A stretch of DNA of 64,000 nt. It comes from Jeotgalibacillus terrae (GTDB lineage Bacteria; Bacillota; Bacilli; Bacillales; Jeotgalibacillaceae). The stretch spans positions 166,287 through 230,286 of the forward strand of contig NZ_JAFBDK010000007.1 of assembly GCF_016908195.1 (NCBI RefSeq). The letters run 5' to 3'. Positions 1 to 8,839 of the stretch are shown one piece after another; position 1 is the stretch's first letter, and each line of letters starts with the position of its first letter. Below the pieces are notes generated by a model, which was given only the letters and a program-made list of their open reading frames with translations, ran no database searches and was not told the origin of the DNA. The position numbers and the translations under genes were made by a program.

Positions 1-79
1 TTTTTCAAAATGCGGGTTGTAATGCTTTAAAAAGGGAAAGGTACAAGCATGACAATAACAGGAAGGCAGTGAAATCATT

Positions 80-871
80 ATGGGTAAAGTATTATTAACA
101 GGTGCTTCAGGCGGGCTTGGCACTGTGCTGGCACACGCACTGAAAGACGATTTTGATCTTGTACTGACAAACCGTTCTTCTTCAGATGAACTTCCGGAGG
201 ATCTGCCGTTTATTAAAGCGGACTTAAATGATTACACAGCGATTGAACAAATATTTAAAGAACACGACATCGAGACGGTTCTTCACTTCGGAGGACTGCC
301 TGTGGAGAATGAGTTCGAGGACATTCTTGATGCAAATATCCGCGGTACTTATCATATTTATGAAGCAGCAAGACAGCACGGCGTGAAGAGGATCGTCTAT
401 GCAAGCAGTATTCATGCCGTCGGTTTCCTGCCGGCAGATGGAGCGCCGTATGATACAACGACTGAAACCAGACCTGATACGTTTTATGGACTGAGCAAAG
501 TCTATAATGAAGATCTCGGGAAGCTTTATCACGATAAGTTCGGCATGGAAGTAGTGAACCTGCGGATCTGCGGCTGCGTGGAAAAACCGGATTCAAGAGA
601 ACATCTGATGATCTGGCTCAGCTATGCTGACTTGACACAGCTTGTGCGCAAATCAATCACAGCTGATATCAGAGAAGTTGTAACGATCTACGGCATCTCA
701 AATAATAAGCAGAGCTTTTTTACGGTGGATCCTGATAATCCACTCGGCTATGCGCCTGTAGACGATGCGAATGAATATCTTGAAGATCTGCCGGATTCAT
801 TCGGGCATCCTGATGACTATAAGTATGTCGGGGGTCACGAGTTTGTAAAAAAAGACGCTGCAGAAGATTAA
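80..871 (+). CDS. NAD-dependent epimerase/dehydratase (uronate dehydrogenase-like)
   Basis: 263 residues forming an extended short-chain dehydrogenase. The N-terminus carries the Rossmann dinucleotide motif TGASGGLG (residues 7-14), and the catalytic Tyr-x3-Lys pair appears as YGLSK near residue 136, preceded by the ASSIHAVG strand with its active-site serine. The overall plan resembles small NAD-dependent sugar epimerases and uronate dehydrogenases, which oxidise or epimerise sugars in the cytoplasm; the substrate cannot be read from the sequence. The start follows a weak ribosome site (AGGCAGTGA). It is a single gene ending in a terminator shared with the convergent gene at 909. Family is confident, exact activity is not. 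Confidence 0.8.
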   Translation: MGKVLLTGASGGLGTVLAHALKDDFDLVLTNRSSSDELPEDLPFIKADLNDYTAIEQIFKEHDIETVLHFGGLPVENEFEDILDANIRGTYHIYEAARQHGVKRIVYASSIHAVGFLPADGAPYDTTTETRPDTFYGLSKVYNEDLGKLYHDKFGMEVVNLRICGCVEKPDSREHLMIWLSYADLTQLVRKSITADIREVVTIYGISNNKQSFFTVDPDNPLGYAPVDDANEYLEDLPDSFGHPDDYKYVGGHEFVKKDAAED

Positions 872-875
872 GAAA

Positions 876-910
876 AGCTGTCGGGAACATCATCCCGACA
901 GCTTTTTCTT
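876..910. terminator. Bidirectional terminator between convergent genes
   Basis: An 11-bp perfect stem AGCTGTCGGGA / TCCCGACAGCT with a 6-nt loop, followed by TTTTTCTT and preceded by an A-rich run. It serves the plus-strand dehydrogenase and overlaps the stop region of the minus-strand gene at 909. Confidence 0.85.
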
Positions 911-2102
911 ATGACAGCAGCAGTCTCAGCTGCCTTCCCTGTTCACTGTAATTTCCTTTAAAGTGCCCGATGCCTGGAATATCCACTGCACCCTGACCCA
1001 CGATCGGCTTTTCACTCAGGTTCAGCTGCAGTTTATCTGCATGCAGGATTGATTGGCCGTAATAAGTCAGAGCGGGCTGATTGATCAGATATTCCTGTTC
1101 CTGAATCTGCATCGTGACAAAATACTGATGCAGCAGCTGATGATCAACATTTACCATATTCATCGGATCAAAAAACACAGCTCTCATGGAGCCTTCAATT
1201 GTCAGCTGATAACCTTCAAACTCTGAGAATGACTGAATCTTCTTCAGCCTTGATTCCTGTACCAGCCTGTAAATTCTTGCCGCCTCACTTTGCGTTTCCG
1301 AGGCACAATTGTAAAGTGTAGGCTGATCCTGCCCCGACATTTCTTTCAGACATTCATATAGCGTGCATTCTTCTGTGAAATACCGGTGTTTCCAGTCAGG
1401 CAGCAAATCATCCAGCAGCAGGCACATTGCAAGCCCTGAGCTATAGCAGCTTCTTCTCAAGTGAAGACCGGCTTCTTCATGATTCAGCAGCTTTTGTTTG
1501 TAACAATTCTCTCTTTTAATATCATCGTGAAGAGATGCATAGGCTTTCATTTCTACGTACCACGCAGGACCTTCAATCGTTTCAATCAGGTTTTCATATT
1601 CAAGGGTATCGCCAAGCAATTCTCTTCTTTTTTCTCTCAATGAAACAAAATGCTTGAGATGCTGCCGGCGCTCTTCCCCTTGTGCTTCGAGCGCTTCACT
1701 CAGCACTGACCGTTCCTCAAGTCGAAACCCGATATTTTCTTCTGATAGCGGATATTGTACTCCCAGTAACTCATCCGGAAATCTTTTTTCATCCATCAGT
1801 GTCTGATAGCCGTGAAAAAGCTCGTGCACTAATACAGGATAAGTTTCCTCGAATCTGCCCGGGTTTTCAACATATACAATCGCTGTCGGTACATCTTCAA
1901 ATAAGATCAGTGTATTTCCTACAAACCGCTTATCCCAGGCAAAAATCAACGGTTCTTCCTTTTCACCGCAGACAGGATGGTTAAATAAATACACAGATTC
2001 ACGATTATAAAGCGCATATGCGGTCAGTCTGAAACCCGGCCAGAACTGATTCAGATCGGCTGTTTCAAGTTTTTCTTTCAGTTTTCTTGTAAAAGGAATC
2101 AC
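909..2102 (-). CDS. Unrecognised HExxH (zinc-metallopeptidase-like) protein
   Basis: I do not recognise the family. The predicted 397-residue protein has an HELFH motif (residues 93-97 from the start chosen), the HExxH signature of zinc-dependent peptidases, followed about 30 residues later by an acidic stretch (EERSVLSEALE) that could supply a third ligand. No signal peptide or membrane segment is visible, so it is probably cytoplasmic. An upstream ATG at 2117 exists, but GGAGGTG lies just inside that reading and sits 6-8 nt before a GTG at 2102, which I prefer. It follows the small HTH gene by about 20 bp and is probably cotranscribed. Peptidase activity is inferred from one motif only. Confidence 0.6.
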   Translation of the reverse strand: MIPFTRKLKEKLETADLNQFWPGFRLTAYALYNRESVYLFNHPVCGEKEEPLIFAWDKRFVGNTLILFEDVPTAIVYVENPGRFEETYPVLVHELFHGYQTLMDEKRFPDELLGVQYPLSEENIGFRLEERSVLSEALEAQGEERRQHLKHFVSLREKRRELLGDTLEYENLIETIEGPAWYVEMKAYASLHDDIKRENCYKQKLLNHEEAGLHLRRSCYSSGLAMCLLLDDLLPDWKHRYFTEECTLYECLKEMSGQDQPTLYNCASETQSEAARIYRLVQESRLKKIQSFSEFEGYQLTIEGSMRAVFFDPMNMVNVDHQLLHQYFVTMQIQEQEYLINQPALTYYGQSILHADKLQLNLSEKPIVGQGAVDIPGIGHFKGNYSEQGRQLRLLLS

Positions 2103-2122
2103 TGGGCGCACCTCCATTTCTG

Positions 2123-2353
2123 TCAGTCCTCATCTTTCACATCGTAACTTTCAGGAATCGGTTCATTTTTCCACTCTTCGATGAGCTCTTTGACCTTTTC
2201 CATCTGTTTTAAATGCTGATTAAACTGCTCTTTATTCACTATATATTGCTGTCCATCCCAGACAGCTCTGATTTTATTTTCAAAGATCAGCTGAAGAATC
2301 AGCTGTTCAGACATATCCAGATAGGCTGCTAATTCTTTTGTTGTGAGGAACAT
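2123..2353 (-). CDS. Small excisionase-type helix-turn-helix protein
   Basis: 76 residues. The N-terminal half (LTTKELAAYLDMSEQLILQLI) reads as the winged helix-turn-helix of the excisionase/MerR-like HTH_17 group, in which a short helix-turn-helix precedes a wing (IRAVWDGQQYIVNKEQF). The C-terminus is an acidic, coiled tail (KVKELIEEW). Such proteins bind DNA; nothing mobile is visible nearby, so an excision role is not implied. A ribosome site AAGGGTG precedes the ATG. It lies directly upstream of the HExxH gene and is likely cotranscribed with it. Confidence 0.65.
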   Translation of the reverse strand: MFLTTKELAAYLDMSEQLILQLIFENKIRAVWDGQQYIVNKEQFNQHLKQMEKVKELIEEWKNEPIPESYDVKDED

Positions 2354-2753
2354 ATTTTACACCCTTCATATGTCACGTATATTTCTATCATTTACATAGG
2401 TAATTATACACTCAATCCTCTAAAATATCATCTTTTAAATTTTGAAACTGTATGACAAATACATGACAAAATCACTATTTTCCCAAATATTAAGGCTCTG
2501 TTGAGATTGGCTGTTAATTTCCGCTCCAGGGGGATGCTTTCCGCAGGGCCGGCGGTAAGCCTCCTCGTGCTTCGCACTGCGGGGTCTCACCTGTCCGGCT
2601 TCTCCTGCTGGAGTCACCCCCTTGCGCTCCAATTAACAGCTGCGGCAGAATCAAATCAGAACTTAACATTTCAAATTTAAAAGCAGAGATGCACTGTATA
2701 TGTTGAAACAGCGCCCTCTGCCTGTATTCCCGCTATTCTTAAGAATAACCATC
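2354..2753. other. 400-bp intergenic space holding repeat copy R1
   Basis: No convincing gene. It holds the upstream region of the small HTH gene (with a TATAAT about 40-50 bp before its ATG) and the repeat at 2510-2640. The open frame that crosses the repeat is an artefact of its GC-rich sequence. Confidence 0.7.
2510..2640 (+). repeat. Dispersed ~130-bp palindromic repeat, copy R1
   Basis: Ends are a 10-bp inverted repeat, GCTGTTAATT / AATTAACAGC. The interior carries the family core: CTTTCCGCAGGGC, GTAAGCCTCCTCG, CTGCGGGGTCTCACC and TCCTGCTGGAGTC. Related copies occur at 8615, 48140 (reversed), 56393, 56693 (reversed, diverged) and 63859 (truncated). Confidence 0.85.
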
Positions 2754-4019
2754 TTATGATTTACCACTCAATAATGCAATAGTTTTTTCCCATGTTTCCT
2801 GAATAAAATGCTGGTATGGCGTCTCCGGCAAATCAGCTACAGCAGCCATTGCTTTTTCTGCAGATACAAGTGCTGCTTCCGGGTCACCTTTTTCAATCAG
2901 ACAGAGCGCCAGATAAGAATCTGCTGTCGCCATCATAGACAAATCGAATGGATGGGAGGCAAATCCTGTATCTTTAAACTGTATTAGTTCTTCATACGCT
3001 TCTTCGTATTTCCCAAGTCCATAAAGCGCACTTCCGCATTCCAAATGAAAATATCCACCGTCTTCTGTTGCACCGAACTGCTCAGCCCTTCTAAGCTCCT
3101 CAGTCATTTCCAGAGCTTCTTCATGTTGTTTTAAATAGAAGTTTTTATAATGAATTTCGATAAATATACTGCTGTATAGACCGTCGTGGTGCTCTGTAAA
3201 CTCAGCAAACTGCCTAGATTTCTTAAGCGTATACTGTCTTTTTTCTTCATCACCGTTTAGTAATGCATGAAAAGCAGCCAGACGGTATATATCATCCATC
3301 AGGTAATAAATATTCTTCCTTTTTGAAAAAGAAATGATCTCTTCAAGCAGGTTTTCTGCTTCTGTATATTTCCCGACTGCAGACAAAAGTGCCGCTTCTA
3401 AGTGATCTGACTCAATTTGGACAAGAGGATCAGCAAGCAGTTCCTTTTTTTCATATTCGTGTTTATATTTTCTCAACTGCTCAAGTGCATATTCATATTT
3501 ACGTTCTCTGAAATGCTCCATCACAATTCTGAGCTGCACTTTATAGACACTGTGATTAAGTCCGAGTGCCTGGTAATCATTCATGGCAATCTGCAGGTAT
3601 GCCATTCCCTTTTCGATCTGCCTTCTGTTTTGATAGATTCTTCCCGCAAGCTCATGTACCCTTGCTGTCTCGTAAGTTTTTGGAAGCTCTTTGTTCACGA
3701 TGTCTTCCAGCTCTTTTTGAATCTCTTTCAATAGATGCTCATATTCCTCTAACGAAATGGCATTGTAAGCCTTGCGTATTTCCTCTTCGATTTCTACAAG
3801 CTTCTTCTTCATCTCTTCGCTTGATTCTTCAGTCAGCAACACCTGTACATTCACACCAAGCTGCTGTGCAATATGCTGAAGGCTTTCCATCGACGGATTG
3901 GACCGTCCATTTTCAATCAGACTCAGCATACCTTTAGACATTGCATTTCCCGCAACGTCCACAAGGGTCAATTTCTTTTCTTTTCTTAATTTTCGTATGC
4001 GTTCACCCAGGCTGCTCAT
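2754..4019 (-). CDS. XRE-family regulator with C-terminal TPR repeats
   Basis: 421 residues. Residues 5-60 form an XRE helix-turn-helix (GERIRKLRKEKKLTLVDVAG, then SLIENGRSNPSMESL). The rest is a long helical array with TPR-like pairs, the plan of peptide-responsive RRNPP-type regulators; that it senses a peptide is inference. AGAGGA lies 8 nt before the ATG at 4019, so this start is preferred to 4028. It is divergent from an MFS exporter and probably controls it: a palindrome GTTTAAT-N3-ATTAAAC occurs twice in the gap, one copy overlapping a TATAAT for this gene, which suggests autoregulation. Confidence 0.8.
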   Translation of the reverse strand: MSSLGERIRKLRKEKKLTLVDVAGNAMSKGMLSLIENGRSNPSMESLQHIAQQLGVNVQVLLTEESSEEMKKKLVEIEEEIRKAYNAISLEEYEHLLKEIQKELEDIVNKELPKTYETARVHELAGRIYQNRRQIEKGMAYLQIAMNDYQALGLNHSVYKVQLRIVMEHFRERKYEYALEQLRKYKHEYEKKELLADPLVQIESDHLEAALLSAVGKYTEAENLLEEIISFSKRKNIYYLMDDIYRLAAFHALLNGDEEKRQYTLKKSRQFAEFTEHHDGLYSSIFIEIHYKNFYLKQHEEALEMTEELRRAEQFGATEDGGYFHLECGSALYGLGKYEEAYEELIQFKDTGFASHPFDLSMMATADSYLALCLIEKGDPEAALVSAEKAMAAVADLPETPYQHFIQETWEKTIALLSGKS

Positions 4020-4046
4020 ATGATTCATCCTCTGTCATGTTCTTTT

Positions 4047-4063
4047 GTTTAATTATATTAAAC
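4047..4063. promoter_or_regulatory. Palindromic operator, copy 1 (regulator side)
   Basis: GTTTAATTATATTAAAC, with arms GTTTAAT and ATTAAAC around three bases. On the minus strand it contains TATAAT, the likely -10 of the XRE-TPR gene. The second copy lies 55 bp away, close to five helical turns. Confidence 0.7.
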
Positions 4064-4070
4064 TTTTCTG

Positions 4071-4099
4071 TTGATTACCAGAAAAAAGCATGTTATGAT
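4071..4099 (+). promoter_or_regulatory. SigA-type promoter of the MFS gene
   Basis: TTGATT (4071-4076), 17-bp spacer, TATGAT (4094-4099). The second operator starts three bases downstream of the -10, so a bound repressor would cover the transcription start. Confidence 0.75.
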
Positions 4100-4101
4100 T
4101 T

Positions 4102-4118
4102 GTTTAATTAAATTAAAC
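4102..4118. promoter_or_regulatory. Palindromic operator, copy 2 (exporter side)
   Basis: GTTTAATTAAATTAAAC, the same arms as copy 1 and differing only in the centre. It covers the predicted start of MFS transcription. Confidence 0.7.
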
Positions 4119-4138
4119 TTTTGAAAAGAGGGGTTTAT

Positions 4139-5437
4139 ATGACTGATCAGCAGCGTCTTCAAAAAGCAACCCGTAATATGTTTTTCTTTACCGGAGGCGA
4201 ATTCATCGGTACCATCGGCGCACAGATTTATCTATTTGGTATCAGCTTTTTCGTTTTGACATTAACTGGTTCAGCTTCAAGTTTCGCTTTGACAATCTTA
4301 TGTTCAATGGTGCCAAGAATCATTTTAGCTCCGATCGCCGGGCACGTGTTGGACCGGCTGCCAAGAAAACAAGTTGTCATCGTATCGCATGCGCTGATGA
4401 CTGTGATGATGCTGTCTGTATTCTTCTATACGATGTTCTTTGGGCTCAATCTGCCGGTTATTTATATCACAGCCGCTTTACTGGCAGCGTTCTCCACGTT
4501 TGCAGGACTCGGCCTGACTGCATCGATTTCAAACTTTGTTGATGAAGCCCGGATTCAGCGTGCCATATCACTGACGCAATCCTCGACCTCACTTGCCGCT
4601 ATTTTAGGTCCTGTCCTTGGCGGTCTGATGTATGGATTTCTGTCAATAGAGGCTTTCTTTCTAATTCATGCCCTTGCCTATGCCACTGCCTTGATCTGCG
4701 AAATTAACATTGACTTTTCACTTTATAAAAGGCAATCCACTGATGATCCTGGTCAAAAAGATGAACCGTTGATCGCCAGCCTCAAAGCAGGAGCCTCTTA
4801 TGTAAAAGAACATCGTGTTCTGCTGCCAATTATGCTTGTCGCACTTTGGGTAAATTTCTTCTTTATGGGTTCTGTGGTTGGCTTACCATATATTACGATT
4901 GAAGTACTTGGTGCCACATCGGATCAGTTCGGATTAATAGAAGCAATGTTCGGGGTTGGTACACTGGTGCTCTCTATCTACATTTCCACCCGGAAAGATT
5001 TCAAAAAACCGATCCGCACAATGCGATTTGGTATGCTGAGTATCGGATTACTATTTGCGATGCTTGCACTCCCGCTCATCATACCAATGGGGTCTCCCGG
5101 GTTTATTATCTTTTATATGATACTCGGCTTTGCGTTCGGCGGGACAATGATGATTATTAATACACCGATTTTGGTATTGATGCAAAAAACGACGCCTGAG
5201 CATTACCGGGGCAGAGTTTTTGGCCTGCTTGAAATGGTTGCTTCAGGTATCTCACCGATCGGCCTTGTACTGTTTGGGTTTTTGTACGATGTTGCTTCAC
5301 CTTCCCTGATTATTTTGATTACTGCCGTATTGCTGGCTGCGGTGACAGTGATTGGTCTCAGACCATCGAAAGTGGATGATGAGGTTGCGGCTGATGAAAT
5401 ATTAGAGGAAAACGCTGTTGCCACACAGGCTCAATGA
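4139..5437 (+). CDS. MFS efflux transporter (DHA3/macrolide-exporter type)
   Basis: 432 residues with about 12 hydrophobic segments. Motifs such as GHVLDRLPRKQVV in the first cytoplasmic loop and HYRGRVFGLLEM in the C-terminal half fit the MFS_3/DHA3 group of proton-driven drug exporters (MefA relatives) in the cell membrane. AGAGGGG lies 5-6 nt before ATG 4139, so this is the start rather than an upstream TTG. It is transcribed divergently from the XRE-TPR regulator, whose paired operators flank its promoter. The exported compound is unknown. Confidence 0.85.
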   Translation: MTDQQRLQKATRNMFFFTGGEFIGTIGAQIYLFGISFFVLTLTGSASSFALTILCSMVPRIILAPIAGHVLDRLPRKQVVIVSHALMTVMMLSVFFYTMFFGLNLPVIYITAALLAAFSTFAGLGLTASISNFVDEARIQRAISLTQSSTSLAAILGPVLGGLMYGFLSIEAFFLIHALAYATALICEINIDFSLYKRQSTDDPGQKDEPLIASLKAGASYVKEHRVLLPIMLVALWVNFFFMGSVVGLPYITIEVLGATSDQFGLIEAMFGVGTLVLSIYISTRKDFKKPIRTMRFGMLSIGLLFAMLALPLIIPMGSPGFIIFYMILGFAFGGTMMIINTPILVLMQKTTPEHYRGRVFGLLEMVASGISPIGLVLFGFLYDVASPSLIILITAVLLAAVTVIGLRPSKVDDEVAADEILEENAVATQAQ

Positions 5438-5442
5438 CCATG

Positions 5443-5474
5443 AAAAAGGCCCGGACAATGTCCGGACCTTTTTT
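5443..5474. terminator. Bidirectional terminator
   Basis: GGCCCGGAC / GTCCGGACC stem with one mismatch and a 3-nt loop, flanked by five As and a run of Ts. It lies between the convergent MFS and FAD oxidoreductase genes. Confidence 0.85.
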
Positions 5475-5505
5475 CTATAAACAGCTCACTGCACTCCAGA
5501 TAAGA

Positions 5506-6717
5506 TCAATCTCTCCCAGGATCCACGATTGCCGCTTCTTCAGGGTTGTGTTCACCGTGCAGCATTTCACAAAGCATTTTGGCACCAAGCTTGCTGTAGA
5601 CGGTACCATTACCGCCGAATCCAAGGCAGTAATAGATGCCTTCCTGCTCAGGGTCTTTTCCGATGAATGGCAAACCATCCTCTGATTCACCAAAAGCAGC
5701 AGACCATGTATATTCAGCGTGAATATCAAGGTCCGGAAAATGTTCTTTGATGCGCTCAACCAGTCTGGCACCGCGGTCATGCAGCTTTTCATCGCTAACA
5801 TTTGCATCCATCTTATCTTCATCAAGCCCGCCGGCAATAATTCTTCCCTCTTCAGTCGTTCTCATATAAAAGTAAGGACGCTTCGTTTCCCAGATCAACG
5901 CGCGGTAAATCCATGATTCCAGATCCTCAACCTGATTCGTTGCGATCGCATAAGTGCGGTTGAGTTCGCCCCCAAACCGGTCTGCCAGAGATTTTGCTTC
6001 ATAACCCGTGCAGTAAATAATATGGTCTGCGGTTATTTTTCCATTTGCAGTTTCAACGGTGAATTTACCGTCCTCATTTCTTTGTGGATGATCAAAGGAG
6101 GTATTTTCGTAAATCTGTACCCCTCTCGTTTCAGCACTTTCAAACAGTGATCTGATCAGACGAAATGGATTTACTTCCGCATCACCATGCGTCATCAGTG
6201 CTGCCGGCTTTCTGAAACCATACAGCTCTTCAATTTTATCAGCGTCAAAATACTCCACTTCAAACCCATGCTCCGTCAATGCTTCATATTCTTTCTTCAG
6301 CTTCTCAATGTCGGATTCATCTGACGCATAATAAAGGCTCGGGCGTCTGACAAAGTCCACTTTCCCGGGCAGCGTGCCTGCTACTTTCTGTAATTCCTCC
6401 ACTGCTTCAAGGCACAGCTTATAAAATGTTACAGCTTTTTCCTCACCGATCTGTTCGATGAACTCATGCAGCATTTTATCGTTGGAATACTGGAGCAGTC
6501 CGGTATTGGCTGACGAACTGCCTTCACCCACGCGTCTTTTATCTACGACTGCCACAGACATCCTTGTATGTGATAACTCCTCTGCACAGAGCGCACCGGC
6601 CATTCCTCCGCCTACAATCAAAACATCGCAGTGTACGTCTTTATTTAATTCCGGAAATTCTACATCTCTTTCTGCAGTTTCCGGCCAGTATAGTTGTCCA
6701 TTATGTAATTCACTCAT
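5506..6717 (-). CDS. FAD-dependent oxidoreductase, DAO (glycine/D-amino-acid oxidase) family
   Basis: 403 residues. The FAD-binding GxGxxG appears as VLIVGGGMAGALCAEEL near residue 35, followed by the acidic end of the second strand (VVDKRR). The C-terminus carries the DAO-family signature region EDGLPFIGKDPEQEGIYYCLGFGGNG. The family oxidises amino groups of small amines or amino acids in the cytoplasm; the Rieske domain found in some larger homologues is absent. The ATG at 6717 has GGAAG upstream; the GTG at 6726 has no room for a ribosome site. It is transcribed alone. The substrate is unknown. Confidence 0.85.
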   Translation of the reverse strand: MSELHNGQLYWPETAERDVEFPELNKDVHCDVLIVGGGMAGALCAEELSHTRMSVAVVDKRRVGEGSSSANTGLLQYSNDKMLHEFIEQIGEEKAVTFYKLCLEAVEELQKVAGTLPGKVDFVRRPSLYYASDESDIEKLKKEYEALTEHGFEVEYFDADKIEELYGFRKPAALMTHGDAEVNPFRLIRSLFESAETRGVQIYENTSFDHPQRNEDGKFTVETANGKITADHIIYCTGYEAKSLADRFGGELNRTYAIATNQVEDLESWIYRALIWETKRPYFYMRTTEEGRIIAGGLDEDKMDANVSDEKLHDRGARLVERIKEHFPDLDIHAEYTWSAAFGESEDGLPFIGKDPEQEGIYYCLGFGGNGTVYSKLGAKMLCEMLHGEHNPEEAAIVDPGRD

Positions 6718-6778
6718 GTCCTGCACTTCCTCTCTGTCTGTATTTATTCCCCGTTACTCCACACTGCAAAACCGGATG

Positions 6779-6807
6779 AAAAAAATAAGCACAGCACTGT
6801 GCTTATT
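6779..6807 (-). terminator. Terminator of the diguanylate cyclase gene
   Basis: On the minus strand AATAAGCACA and TGTGCTTATT pair around a 4-nt loop and are followed by TTTTTTTC. The stem overlaps the stop codon of the gene. Confidence 0.85.
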
Positions 6808-8440
6808 CCCCCGGGAGTTTGAACATATTTTTTCCATTATCCTTGGCACTGTATAACGCCTCATCAGCTTCCTTGATCAGTTCACGTTTATTTTTTCCAT
6901 GAAGCGGATAAATCGATATCCCGATACTTGATGTCACATCAAGTTCCTGACCGCTGATCCTGTATGGCTTTCTGAGTGAATTAAGGACTTGTTCAGCTTT
7001 TTGAACAGCACCATCTTCACACGCACCCGGTAGCAGAACAAGGAATTCATCCCCGCCTAGACGCGCAACCATTTCTTCGTCTGAAAGTTCATGGCGGATA
7101 CGGTTTGCAAAAAGCTTCAGCAGGTCATCCCCTGCATCATGACCAAGCGTATCGTTAATTTCTTTGAAGTGATCCATATCAATGTAAAGTAAAGCAAACT
7201 TTGTTTGATTTTTCTTTGCAGCAGTAATTGTGTCATCAATTTTTTCTGTAATATAGCGGCGGTTTGGCAGTCCTGTCAAACTGTCGCTAAACGCCATTTT
7301 CTTAAGCGCCCGCTGCGCACGGTTACGAAGCGTCACATCCTGACCAACTTCATAGATGCCGATTGTTTCACCATTTACGCTGATTGGCAGTGTTTTTATT
7401 TTCAGCTCAACTTTTTTACCTGTTTTATGGGTCAGGCTCGCAGTGTATTCGACTGATTCACCACCCAGCGTTTTTTTTAGAGCGTCCTCGTAATTTATTT
7501 GGGAATCTGTATGATTTGAGAGAAGATGATCCTCCATGTTCAGGATCTCCTCTCTTGTAAACCCAAGTATATCTAACGCAGCCGCATTCACGTCTTCCAC
7601 CTGACCATGAGAATTAATTGCCCAGATGATATCGGGGTTTGCGTCAAACAAAGACTTAAATCGTTCCTCGCGCTCTTTTGCCTGTCTTTCAGCTTTTTTC
7701 AGCTGAGTCACTTCTTTATACATGACAATTGCGTAAGCTCTGCCATTCAGCTGAACAGGTCTGTATGAAGCCAGCACTTCGATGATGCGGCTATCCTTAC
7801 ACATCCGCTGACGTTCCATATTTTCAAATGAAGAACCGCCAAATAATTTTGATAAGAAGGCATCATGTTTTTCCTGATTATGTGCAGTGAAAAATGGTGG
7901 AATCAATACACCTTGCACTTCTTCTTCACGATAACCAAGCATGTCTTCAAAAGCACGGTTCACACGGTAAATCGATCCGTCTTCATTCATGAAAAAAATG
8001 GCATCAGAAGCATGATCCCATACAAGCCCAAGCTCCGCTGAAGTTTTTGCAAGATCCGATTCAAGTGCTTTCCGCTCTGTGATATCTCTTGTAATTGAAA
8101 GTATATGCGTGACCTCGTCATCAGCATTAATAATAGGATTCAATGTCGTTTCTCCAATCCAGCCATCTTCACCGGTCAGCTCAAAATGAGTATGATTTTT
8201 AGTTGTAAGTACTTTAATGTACTGGTTTTTTATATAGTCAGCCCTGCCCTGGGGATAGATATCTTCAAAGCCCTTACCAAGTATAGTTTCATTCAGACCA
8301 AGAACCTGTTTACCCTGTTCATTAATAAACTCATAAATGAATTCAGGTCCCGGCAGTACTTCAAGAATAAATACAATGTCAGATATCCTGTCCATCATCG
8401 TGATAAAGGGGTGTATGCTGTCTTCATATTTTTGTTTCAT
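6803..8440 (-). CDS. Sensor diguanylate cyclase (three PAS domains + GGDEF)
   Basis: 545 residues with no membrane segment. Three PAS-type modules cover roughly residues 5-125, 130-250 and 258-378 (for example ILSITRDITERK and SLFDANPDIIWAINSHGQ). A GGDEF domain follows from about 380 (SDSLTGLPNRR; GGDEF at 462-466). The intact GGDEF predicts conversion of two GTP to cyclic-di-GMP in the cytoplasm. The position of the product-inhibition RxxD I-site, just ahead of GGDEF, reads SDEE, so feedback inhibition is probably lost. No EAL or HD-GYP domain is present. The start has GGAGG upstream. Cyclic-di-GMP is a plausible link to the PelD protein encoded at 25092. Confidence 0.92.
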   Translation of the reverse strand: MKQKYEDSIHPFITMMDRISDIVFILEVLPGPEFIYEFINEQGKQVLGLNETILGKGFEDIYPQGRADYIKNQYIKVLTTKNHTHFELTGEDGWIGETTLNPIINADDEVTHILSITRDITERKALESDLAKTSAELGLVWDHASDAIFFMNEDGSIYRVNRAFEDMLGYREEEVQGVLIPPFFTAHNQEKHDAFLSKLFGGSSFENMERQRMCKDSRIIEVLASYRPVQLNGRAYAIVMYKEVTQLKKAERQAKEREERFKSLFDANPDIIWAINSHGQVEDVNAAALDILGFTREEILNMEDHLLSNHTDSQINYEDALKKTLGGESVEYTASLTHKTGKKVELKIKTLPISVNGETIGIYEVGQDVTLRNRAQRALKKMAFSDSLTGLPNRRYITEKIDDTITAAKKNQTKFALLYIDMDHFKEINDTLGHDAGDDLLKLFANRIRHELSDEEMVARLGGDEFLVLLPGACEDGAVQKAEQVLNSLRKPYRISGQELDVTSSIGISIYPLHGKNKRELIKEADEALYSAKDNGKNMFKLPGE

Positions 8441-8614
8441 TCCAGTAACCTCCGCTCATCTGACATAGTACTTTTATCATACCACCCTTTCACGGAAGTT
8501 AAGCATGCCGATATGCTCAAATCTCATATATAAAGGGAAAGTTGGTATTTTAACTTTTTATAAATGATGAACACTTACGCAATGCTTTTTAATCCAATAG
8601 TTCTGTTAAATTTG

Positions 8615-8748
8615 GCTGTTGATTTCCGCTCCAGGGGACCGCTTTCCGCAGGGCGTGCGGTAAGCCTCCTCGCCGCTTCGCGTCTGCGGGGTCTCACCTG
8701 TCACGCTTCTCCTGCTGGTAGTCGTCCCCTTCCGCTACAATCAACAGC
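8615..8748 (+). repeat. Dispersed palindromic repeat, copy R2
   Basis: Bounded by GCTGTTGATT / AATCAACAGC, with the same internal core as R1 (CTTTCCGCAGGGC, TAAGCCTCCTCG, TGCGGGGTCTCACCTGTC). Same orientation as R1. Confidence 0.85.
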
Positions 8749-8790
8749 TGTGCTAAAACAACATTGAACTTTAACACAGCCAATCCAATA

Positions 8791-8820
8791 AAAAGACGCC
8801 CCGGAGTCAGGGCGCCTTTT
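8791..8820 (-). terminator. Terminator of aceA
   Basis: On the minus strand a GC-rich stem (GGCGCCC with GGGCG, one mismatch) is followed by a T run. It starts about 20 bp after the aceA stop. Confidence 0.85.
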
Positions 8821-8839
8821 ACTAGTTCTTTCGCATGCT

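Larger units (their letters stand above)
8441..8839. other. Intergenic space with repeat R2 and the aceA terminator
   Basis: It holds the upstream region of the cyclase gene, the repeat at 8615-8748 and the terminator at 8791-8820. No gene is supported. Confidence 0.7.

Noticed and set aside
2435..2632. 65-codon frame across repeat R1
   Set aside because: GC-rich repeat sequence, also open in part in other copies; no ribosome site and no conserved product.
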